64,000 bases of DNA from Nemertoderma westbladi (taxonomy: Eukaryota; Xenacoelomorpha; Nemertodermatida; Nemertodermatidae): contig JAUCBJ010004334.1 in assembly GCA_032718475.1 (NCBI GenBank), positions 1 through 64,000 of the forward strand, in the 5' to 3' direction. The position numbers were made by a program, and so were the translations under genes. The notes below the pieces were generated by a model, which ran no database searches, was not told the origin of the DNA, and saw only the letters and a list, made by a program, of their open reading frames with translations. Within the stretch, counting starts at the first letter, position 1; every line of letters begins with the position of its first letter. Below, in pieces: positions 42,201 through 54,200 of the stretch.

Positions 42201-45200
42201 TTATCGGTAGACTTTTTTAATTAAAAGTATGCTTTTATTTCGTGTGTATATAATAAATTATGTTGATTTGTGTGAGTTCAGTATGTTTTAGTGACAAAAT
42301 ATTTTATATGTTTTCGTTTATGAACAAATTTGTATTTTTTCTGGTACTATATAAACCACGGTGGTGCCGAATGAATCCAAGCGATTTTTCGGACAAAACG
42401 TGGGGATGGGGGGGCTTGTTCGGCTTCGGGAGCCAGCGTTCCGGGGCGACAAGTCGCGGGGATTGATCCCGATCATCGAGGTGCAACATCCGACCGTAGC
42501 CATTCCCGCACCAACGGCGGGAATATTTGTAAAAGAAATCTCAGTGGATTCTGAGGAGCTGTCCGCGTTTTCCATCAACGTTCCTCAATTGGAACTAGAA
42601 GGGGTAAGTTCAGAATCGAAGTAGTATAGTGAATTATAGTAATATATTCTGTATGTAATCATTATTTTACCATATTATATATACTATATTATATTATTAT
42701 TTATTTATTATTACTTATTATATTACATATATACACTTAATACCTACAGATTTTCCAGATAGAGTGGGAAACTGGACGCAATATAAATTCATCCCTCTCC
42801 AGGGGAAATTGGACTCAAATAACAGCTGCTTACTCTCCAAAATAAAACTGCAACCTGTTCTATTGTATTTAGTTTATTGTTTTGGTTTAAATAACGTGCC
42901 ACTGTCCTGCTACTTTCCCTAAATTGAGAAATTAACATTGTGGCGGGATATTAATTCGCCAAGATGGGATTGCGTCCAGTTTCCCATCGTGTTTCTATAT
43001 GTATTAGATTAAAAATAAATTAATGTTTTAAATATGTCATGTACACTGTAAAAATACATTACGCACCGGTAGAATTTTACTACATCAATGTGCTGTTTCA
43101 TTCGGGAAATTTTAAACTAATAATACTTTACCTAAACAACCTGCATGCCCTATCGAAATTATTTAGTAAAACATGACATGTATAATTTTAATAAAAATAA
43201 TGATTCTTCAATCCTTCCCTTTCCAGAATCCAATAGTCCCCGTGCGTTCAAGAAAAACATTTGGAAAATTAAATGATTGTCTTCAATTTCCGATTATTAA
43301 AACTACATTATATATTTGGGAGTAATAATATTAGGACTAAATAATTTCTTCAATAAAAATGTAGAGAATTGAATGATATTTTTTTGTAATAAACTTTTTA
43401 TTTATCACATTATTACATTATTACATATTATTACATTATGAGTCACTATACTACTTATTATATTAGTATACTCATTAACGAGAAATGAAATGAAATGATG
43501 GATTGGCAGTCTCTTTGGTGGTGTAATTGGAAATGGGGAATACCGATCCACACTGAATTCATCCGAACAAAGCCAAACAAGTGCAGACGTTCAAGGGAAT
43601 TGTACGTACTGACCCACTAAACGCCAACACCTGTCTCGCATCCGGACTCGTTGGCTGGTTGCGAACCCCCCCCCGGGGGCGAGGGATAATTTCGTCGTGA
43701 GTGTACTGGAACGCACTCCTATGAACGTGGACGTAGTTGTACTTGAGCTGATATAATTCGTAGTCTGGTTTCATGGCCTCCGTGTACGTTAGCCCTGCTA
43801 CTTACAAGAGCACCAGTATCCTGCATAATGCAGACTTGGGGGAGGGGCGGTACCGGTAGGTTAAAATGATTTTTTACATATCAGTTTATCAGTATTAATT
43901 AATACAGAACAACATTTTTTTGATGAGAATTTGAATTTCCCGCCGTCCCTGTGGCAGTGATTTCATTATTATTCAAAGCAAAAAAGCAAACAAAAAACGG
44001 CAAACAAAAAATCGGCCAAAGCCGGAGGGACACGAAGGCTCCTCTTTCGATAGCTGCTACCCGAGGGTAGGGGTGGGCGCTACTCCTATCCCAAGATTTG
44101 CTCCCAGTTATTTGACTGGTACTCATTTCATCGACCCCAGTGGATGAAAGGCTGAGTGGACCCTGGCGGGGCTGAACCTACAACCAATAGATTGCAGGCC
44201 CGGCGCTCAACCAACTGAGCTACCCCGCCTTCATTATTGTTAATACCATTGTATGATGCATTTTTTTTATTAGTGGCTTGATATTGGTTGTATTGAATGG
44301 GAGATTATTTTAGGCTCGTCAAGCCAAGCAATGCATGTTCACCACAATGGGTCAGCCGGGGTTGGGCTATGTTGTAGCATTTAAAGCACTGCGTCCAAAC
44401 ATTGCTGCCCCACCTATGGATTGAACCAGTGCTCCCTAATTGGAAGCCCAGGAATGTCACCTCTAGATAAAGCTGCATTATTAATGTATATATAAATATA
44501 TTAGATTGGTTATATTGACATTTATATATTAGAGTGTAATATTATGGGTTTGTTCAGAAATGGAAAAAATGGGAGCGCGTCACCGGGGGTTGAACCAGCG
44601 CTATACGCACGTTTCGGCCTTTGTTTCATCTCCCATTTATATATTAGAGTGTAAGAAATGATGGCCTCATGAGGGTCCTATACTTAGTCTAGTATTTAAC
44701 TGTATTGTTACTAATTATAATTTTAGATGAGCCTAACCTCAACATGTAAGGGAATCATTTGCCAGGGGAAGTATGGTCCTTTTCATTTATGCCCCTGTTA
44801 CTCTACCAGATATTGCAAAGAGACGAGGTATGTTATTGGTACCAATGTTGTCGTGCCGGGGGCTGTTGATGATCTGGGAGAACCCCTTCGTCAACAGCAG
44901 TTCAAGAGCTTATCTTTCTCTCGACTGTTTGTCGAGGAGGAGTACCTTAACATTAGTAATTAGTTTATGAATATATTTAAATAACATTGCTATTTTAGCA
45001 TTTATATGTAATGTTTCCTAAATCTAATGTATGTATAGACTAATGGAATAAAAGTTCAGTAATACTTTGTGAGTTGGGTTAGGGGCGGATCCAGCATTTT
45101 TTTTCACAAGGCAGGCGAAATAAAAAAGCAATGCCATTGATACATACACGTTTTGCATTCAACCCCCCCCCCCCCATGCTGCCATCAAATGTGTTTATGT

Positions 45201-48200
45201 GTATTTTAGATCTTCAGAACATGTTTGCTATTATCTTGTATATTTATTTAATAATAAGAAATAATTAAACACATATTCAATATTAGTTACTACAAATAAT
45301 GTAATAGTAGAAACTACAAGAAGGAAGTGAGGTAAACTATAGACGGTATCAAATCATATAGAAAATTTAGCATTTTGTGGTATGGTTGGTTTTTATAAGT
45401 TTGGAATGAATCCTTGATGATGGTTTGTTTGCTATTGATTAGCAAAAATATTCTAGAACAAAATTTATTGTTTTTAGAATAATATATTTGAGACATTGTT
45501 AAACATGTCAAATAAATTTTGTTACATGTAAGGAGATGTAGTGAAGTAAAGTAAATTATATACGACTTAATGTTTTAATTTAAAAATAAATAACACGTTC
45601 TAGAATTTTGTGTATTTATTAAATAGAATAAATGGCCTTCAGCAAAAAATACTTCTTGCAATCTTTGAACGCCTATATTTCAGTATTACAGTATATTACG
45701 GGACATGGTGTATACAGTATATTATTAATTATATTAGTGGATTATAGGTTAATTTTCTGGTGTTCCTACAGTTACAGTAGGCTTAAAGTTCTAGTGCTTT
45801 TATACAATTAATTCTACAAATCGAGTCCATTCAGTCTTTCTTCACCCAGAGAACTACTAATAGCAGTCGAAAGTGGCTGAAGTTAGTGAGTTGCAGATAA
45901 TCTTCCAAGCTTCGAACTCGATATGGATTTCCTCCCCAGTACCACTAAGCAAGTTTGAATATTGTATGGCAGGTTGTGTGTGTGTGGGGGTGTGTGTGTG
46001 TGTGGCAATTGGTGATTTCCCAATAATAATACCTTCGATGATAGCCCTCTCCTTGTGCTGTAGTCAACCAACTACCCTAGTGACCAGCATGATGGGCAGA
46101 GGAAACCCAATACGGATAGTATCCGGTTATAGAGCTGGTATGCGGATGATTCCCCCCGATTAGGATGTCTTCACTCAGTAGCTAGATGGTTCAGTGACCT
46201 TTGTTCCAAGGGCCCAATAATAGGATACGTCCCAGAACCAGATATGTTCATACTGGTTGTTAGGGATGGATTACAGGACATTGCAAAACAATTATTTGTC
46301 CCACTGGGGTTAAAGGAAGATAATGTTGTAACTGGGTGGCGCTTTCTAGGTGGTTTCATAGGGGCAGAAAAGGACAGGGAGCAGTTTCTGGATGATAAGA
46401 TCAGTCAATGGTCAAATCATATTCGGGTGCTGGCCGAGGTGGCCAAAACATACCCACAGGAGTCACTCACTGCAATGTCGAAGTCACTACAAGCAAGCAG
46501 AGTGGGACTATACGATGCGGGTATTGGAAGTACCTTCAGAGAAATATGCTCTGAAAAATGAAACTGAAAAATGCTCTGGTAGAGCTTTTTTTACCAGCAT
46601 TGTTTGGAATAGCGATTCCACAAGATGACTGTACCTTGCTACTTCAGCCAATTCGCCATGGAGGGATAGGTCTATGTGATCCAGATCATCAAGCAGATGG
46701 GGCATACCAGGCATCAAGAAAGGGAACTGCAATGGTGGTGGAAGCGTTACTCAGAGAACCCAACTGTCAATAGAAGGCCACAAGTCTACTCTGAGGAAAT
46801 CGATACAGGAGTCCAGAGAAAGGGAGGCAGTGCGGGCTGGATAGATCCAGACCAGGATCCTTAATGAGATGATACCTGACCGAGTGCGAACAGTGAAGCG
46901 GCAGTTAGACTCGAAATCTGCAGGCTGGCTGAGTGTGTATCGATCTCTGCTTCACCAGACAGATATTTATGCACAAACATTCCATGATGGATTGTGTCTC
47001 CGTTATGGGTATACCCCTCCGCAGCTGCCATCACACTGTGACGGATGGGGTGCCAACTTCACCATTGATCATGCCCAAAACTTTAAAAAGGGCGGTGAGG
47101 ATGGATTTGCTGGTTTGGGGTGTGTGGGCACCGCAGAGGATGCAGCTGGAGTTTGGGAGGCGGATTAGGTTAGGCTAAGAACAATGTGATGCTAGGAGGA
47201 TACTTCACCTAAATATGTTTGTGGACTGAATAGCATGGCGTACTTGGTGGTGGGATTTTCTTTTTGTATTTACTCAAAATTAGCTAATCATTTATGTTGT
47301 TATTGCAGGTTTATATTAGTTTTGTACTTATAATCATTTATTCATGACTAAATATTTTTAGATACTACGATTATAGTTTACTAAATAAATATTTGCAGTA
47401 TTGAGTATTTTATTTTATATAAATTTAATTTAATAAATAAATAAATCATAAGAAACAATTCAATTTCACAACTGACAGTAAATGGATTAGGACACTATAT
47501 TCAGGACATTGTGCATGTGCATTCGCATATCAACAGAAACACAGTACAGGAGGGAACAGCACTCATCTGATTATTGAGTTACGTTTTTTAAAACCATTTT
47601 CTAACTATTTTAAAATGCATCTTACATAGATGAATTATTGTAACACAACAATATTGTGAAGTACATATTTCAACATTATCTCATTACTTACCATCGGCAT
47701 CGTAGTGGTTCCAAATATCCATAAATTGTTCTGCTGTCAGAGAGTCCAGCCCTTTAAACTTAAGTAGAAAATTTGATTTCAACGCTGCCATACTATCTAC
47801 TTGTTCAGTAGATTCCTCAGGTTCTTCTGCAATGTAGAATACCAATATTGTACATGAAGGTTATAAATATTTATTTTATTTATTTGCTGTACAAATCGCC
47901 ACGCAGCTCGAGCTCAAATTGTTTAATCATGGATATTGCACATTTTTGTAAATCCACTCGTAAATTATTCATCCTATCTAAACCAACATCAATTGTTAAA
48001 GAGGAACTCCAAGTCATTACTTTGTTTACTAATTTGTTTTTAGACTTTTGTTTTATTTTTTAAAGTAATCTATACATTAGAAGCCTTCTAATAAAATTCT
48101 TTTTTATATATATTTATTCTTTTTTATAACAGAAAACCCATAAAAATAGATTAGCGTAATATTAAACATATTCGCACATTCGTAATATTTCGGAGCTAAT

Positions 48201-51200
48201 TTAGTAATCACCTATCATGATTACTATGATTGCTTTCGATACGATTACCACAAAATTGTATTAAATAAATTATTTATGGTTTCCGACTTCCACATTCCAA
48301 TATGTTTCCTTAGTTGGGCACTCATCAGCACTGCTACCCTTAACTTGTGGTGCAAATCAGGGAGGTATCCTATCCCAATTACTTTTCCTCCTGAAGATTA
48401 GTGACTTACATCACTAATCTTCTAACAACACTGTTCACTGACGACATTACTCTCCTTCAGTCAGCTAAACATATTCAAACTCTGATACCAATAATGAATT
48501 AAATAAACTGATTGACTGGCTGGTATATAATCTATCTTCTGCCGTACTGTGCTAACACACTCACTACTAATTAATTCACAAAAAATGGAAAAAAAATCAA
48601 TATATTCAAAATTACTAGCAGTTTAAGTAGACAACAATCTATCTTGGAAGTCCCTAATAAAATTTATCATGAAAAAATTTCTAGACCTATATGGTATCTT
48701 TTATAAAAATAAAAATATAAATAGTCAATAGTCATAGTAAATAATTTCTAGTCTTTATTTGTATATCCCTGGCTATATTTGTTATTTTTATTTGTGTATT
48801 AATATATTTCTAGACGTTTTTTTTTAGAGAAAAAGGCAGGGTACCTCAGTTGGTTGCCGGGCTTACAATCTATGAGTAGGTTTAGCCCGGACAGTTTTCT
48901 TAATTCTTAATATTCTTAACATTCTTAATAAAAATTGTAATTTAATTACAATCCATTGGATCAGCTTCCATATATAACAAAACGGATGTAGTAATATCCA
49001 CCCTTCCCTCTGAAGGAAGCCAATGCCACTTTTCATATTGCCACAAACATAGCCTAGAAATTGTATGTTGAATGTTTACTAAACCTGCATTGGCTATTAC
49101 TGCATTACTAAACCTTATGTTCGGCACAATTGATCTTTCATTAAAAAGGAAATTAGTTACTTTCAAAGTAACTGGCTTCATTATATTCAAATGCTATTTG
49201 GTTCTGAACTACGCTTCAGTGAAGCCATTCTGTGTCGTTAAAAGGCATTTTCTTTTCCTTCAGATGAAGTCACCTTTAGCCCATTATACAAATAAATAAT
49301 GGTAATGTGAATATTTCAGCTCCATTAATGTAATATGTTTTTATACATACTTTATATGTCTGGCTGTCCTACTACTACTACTAGTATCGGCATGCTGCAT
49401 TGCAGCTGCATTTTTAAGAATGCTGTGCAGGCTTGTCGACAAAATTGCGCCGCCACAACTCCCTATCACCCATGACATTTGCTAGATCATCCGCATCTTC
49501 AAGACCAGTGTCCTTTAAGATGCGTCTCAAGAAAGTCATGGGCTGTCCACCATGCTTAGTCACTCCATGAGGCTGCCAAAGTACAATATTATGCACTGGC
49601 TGGTCCTCACGGCGAAAGCAATGTCCTGCAAAGCGGCTGTCCAGGATTTGGAAGTCACATAGGATATGTTGGAAACTTAAGGTTCAACTGTTTAGAGCAG
49701 CAGTATAACACTCCTATATGTGAGGCCATGCTGGGCTCTAACTGCTGAGGAATCAAATCTTTGGATAGCACACACAATATGATGATATGATGGATTCACT
49801 CGGTCCTCTGTCAAGTACAATGCACACATCTCAAACCAGCCACTATATAATATTTGAAGTGTTCCTTTGACGGTCCCCCTAAGTTGGAGACATGAACAGA
49901 GCCGCTTTTCCTTGCAGGACATTGCTTTCACCATGAGGACCAGCCTGTGCAAAAACTTGTGCTTCTGACATGACTTTCTTGGGACGCCTCTTAAAGGACA
50001 GTAGCCATGAAGATGCGGATAGTTTCACGAGTTATGGGGGATATGACATTGTGGTAGCGTAATTTTGTTGACAAGTCGGCATAGCATTTTTAATGCAAGC
50101 TACATTACAGCAAGCCACTTGTGGATTGCATGGTGGTGGCACAAACTTGTTGTGCAGCCATCATATAGCATCTCAATGTGCGGCTGCAATGCAGCCAGTC
50201 GATTATAGATAAATAAATATATGCTGTTCATTTTATTATGAAATGTTATGAAAGTATATGGGTGACACGGCTGGAGGGAGTGTGAATGTACAGTATTGTT
50301 GATGATGTTTTCATATCACAACTTATTGTATCAACTTATTTTTGTTGTAATCCTCCTTGTTATAATTCTCTCTCTCTGTCAATCTGTTGTAATTCCTCCA
50401 AAACTTGAGGAGGGATTGTGCTGGGACTTTGTCATGTGTGTACAACTTTAACGAGCGCTCATTATAGGCCACTTTTCGAAAAATTTAATTCACATTCAGC
50501 ACTGGCACCGGTTACCGGCTCAGTTTTTTTGAATTTCCGTGCACATTAACGGTACTGCATTCTGCATTAGGTAGGCCTACCGGTAGCAATACAATTCTCG
50601 GTAAAACCGGGTAACCCGCCTCGGGTATTGCCAGCTGGTATATTTATAATATTGAATGTATCTGCCGGTTCTGCTCCAAGTCATGCTCCAGACTCTACCA
50701 TACATTATCATGTCCCCTCTGCCCACCTCCCTCTGAGTTTGCCGCCTCTTAACTCCTTTAACTCAATTTACATTATTATTTTAAAATATATTTATTTTAT
50801 TATATATTATTATTATATATATTATTATATACGGCCATAAAGCTGGGATTCACACTTCAAGAACGCAGAAGTAGTAGATATCCGGCAACTACAGTCACAG
50901 ACACCGACTTTGCGGATGACATCGCCCTGCTCTCTAATAGGCTAGCAGATGCACAGCTTCTACTAAATAAAGTGGAGAGGGCTGCTAAGGAGGTTGGATT
51001 GCATACAAATGCTACCAAGACCGAATTCATGACCTTTAATGTTGATGGAAACTTGACAACCATTGATAATAATCAACTAAGGAAGGTCGATGACTTCCAG
51101 TACCTTGGATCATGGATAGAGAGTAGCAAAAAGGACATATAAGTTAGGAAAGCAAAGGCTTGGGTAGCTCTATCAAAAATGGATACCATCTGGAAATCAG

Positions 51201-54200
51201 ATCTCTCCAGGCACCTGAAGACTAAGTTCTTTCGAGCCACAGTGGAAAGTGTATGTTTATACGGGGGTGAGACCTGGACACTGACTAAATCACTTGAACA
51301 ACGAATTGATGGTTGCTACACAAGACTACTAAGGGCAGCCCTAAACATCAGCTGGAGACAACACATGACAAACGCCGAGCTTTATGGTACAATACCACCT
51401 GTATCAATCACCCTCTGTGAACGCAGATTAAGATTCAGTGGGCACTGCTGGCGAAGTAAAGACGAGGTCATACCAGATCTACTTCTCTGGAAACCAACTC
51501 ATGGAAAGCGTAGTCTTGGACGACCGGCCATAATATATATAGATCAACTTGAAAGGGATACTGAACTTGGGAGAAACGAAATTGCGACAACTATGGAGAA
51601 TCGGGAAGCCTGGAAGGATCTCATTTCCACTGTCCGAGTTCGCTCAACCTAGTAGTAGTAGTATTATCTATAAAATCTCAATTTACCCCACTTGGGGGTT
51701 ATCTAATTAAAAAAAATATATTGAATGTATAACTAGATGATTTGAGTTTACTTATGACCTGCATTTCATACATTTATCCTGAACCGTGTTACTGTATAAT
51801 AATGTGTATGTTGTATATTTTTATGCAGAACTACACTAATGAATATTTCAATGCCATCTAACAATAATATGACATACATAGATAGCCATAGCTGGCAGTT
51901 TGTGGAATAAAATAATGACAAGCATCCTGATTACATTCTAACTGATATCTTGTTCTTTTACCTCCACCAAGACCCACAATATTTAACTGCGTCTTACAGG
52001 TTTGTCAAAACTGAATGAACCTTTATATCACCAGCGTTTCTGATCTAATATGGAACTCCATTGCTTCGAACCAATAAATATTTGCAGTCGTTGTGTCACG
52101 GAAGTCATTTCGTGCCCCCTGATGTTAAATCTTATTAATTTGGATGCTGTGTAAAAAGTGAACCTCATTGTAATGCAGAAGGGAACACTCTGGATCATTG
52201 ATGAATTTTTCACTATACCCAGACAATGCAGTGTCGAATGGGAAGATGATAACATGTACTAGTTCAGATTACATTCCACACTACTGGTTTTATTGTAAGA
52301 AAATAATAATATATCTCCGAATTTACTGCTGCTTACTGCTACTTTATTATACAGCATGTGGGTAAACTTTACATAACTGCATATTGCCCTTCTTCCTAAC
52401 TACTGGCCACTTAGTACTCTCTGGCCTCCCAACTACTGCCCCCTTAGGTGCTCTCTGGCCTCACAACTCATGACCTCTTAGGTGCTATCTGGCCTACCAA
52501 CTACTGATCTCTTAGGTGCTCTCTGGCCTCCCAACAATTGACAACTTACGTGCTCTCTGGCCTCCCAACTACTGACCTCTTAGGTGCTCTCAGGCCTTCG
52601 GTTTACTTCCGAAGATGCAGCTTCATTAGAACAAAAGAAAACTGGCCAAATATTGATTTCGGCCTCAAGACTTGATCTTACAAATTGACAGTTATTCATA
52701 TTCCTTATTGGATAGAAGTTATGCATATATGGTGCGACTTTGTACTTCGATTTTGGAATATCGAACTGTGTTATATTAATTTTTGACATTAAAACACAGG
52801 GGAGGAGCTTAGCATACGCCAGATAAAGACAAAAAACTACCATGGGTCTCCGAATATTGGTATTGCTCTCTATTGATACAGATAGAACGGCTATAACAAT
52901 TGCTGGGATTCAATAATGCAAAATATATAACTAACCTTTATTTGGGTTGGATGTAAAGAAGATATAAATTTTTTGTTAATAAGTGATGGTTAAAATAATT
53001 TAAGTGATATTTACTTTATAATGTCATCAATTACAAAAAATATGGTTGTTTATAAATAGTAGTTATTGTTATACTAAAATATCTAATCCAAATTCTGAAA
53101 CTGTGATTTTGTAATGTTTCATTCAGTAGAGACAGATTATCAGGAAGCAAGGTATGTAACACACGAGTATGCAGTCCAATGAGATAAGAGACATCAATAC
53201 CAGAATTGGAGCTTACATTCTATAGGTTGATGCTAAGTAGCATGTTCGCACCGTTCATAAGCCCCCAGCCCATCCCCGGAAAAGTAAAGTAAGCAAGTTT
53301 CTGTTTTCAGCATTGTGAGATGTATTCTGCTATTGTAAATACAGTAACGCCAAGGGGGTTTGTTGTAATGTAAGTGTATTGTAGGCATTCCTTGCTTCAG
53401 TAATATTGTATAAATCAATAACACACAATAGTGTAACGTGGCATTACATGTTTCTATAAGTTTGATACACATAATATATTAAATTATTAATTAAAAACTA
53501 TGTCATATTTGAGGCCTGGATATCACCATGACAACTTGCCTAGGTCCGGCCCAGAACTACGGCCATTCTGCACACAGGTTCCACTGCAAACTCTGTACAG
53601 ACCCCACTCCCTTCCCCGATTTCTCAGATAACTGCATTTTCCGGTTTTACTACAGCTGTGCCGCTGATTAGTACCTTTAATGTAATATCATTTATCCGCT
53701 GGTAACAATTAATTGAGTACTTATTTATATTTTAATTTATTTTGCATGTAGTGCATCTATCTTTAATCAATTTTTAAAGATTTTACTTCAATATAACATC
53801 TCCATTTGTCCAGTGTTGCGTGAGGACTCTTATTATTATTAAAATTAAATATTACATATAATGAATTATTTTGTCAGGTCGGTATATCGGATAAGCTACG
53901 ATTTATTATATAAAAATAACTATTTTTCTTAATAAAGAAGATTGTTTAGATGATGTTTATTAAGAAAATGTTTATTAATATTATTGTAGTGACATGTAGT
54001 GAGTCGGAATTTTGGGTACAGACAATACCAACAACTATAATTTTCGTTGTTTTTGTCGCTGTTAATGATTCAAAAATTAGAACAAAGTATAAATTTTTAT
54101 TAGTATATCTAATGGTGATCTGTGCTTATTGAATATAAACAGACGGCCTAATGCTAATAAGTTGTGTTGGTACATTGATGATTCATCACAATTGGGCATA

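Noticed and set aside
43899-44126. 75-residue minus ORF
   Set aside because: It lies mostly inside the SINE at 43971-44229 and is a translation of non-coding SINE body.
44166-44229. Functional tRNA gene
   Set aside because: The A and B boxes are present, but the acceptor stem and anticodon arm do not fold cleanly and a SINE body with target duplications follows. It is a SINE head.
45873-46163. 96-residue ORF with a GVCVCV stretch
   Set aside because: The valine/cysteine run is a (TG)n microsatellite. The real RT signal (WYADD) lies in another frame at 46136.
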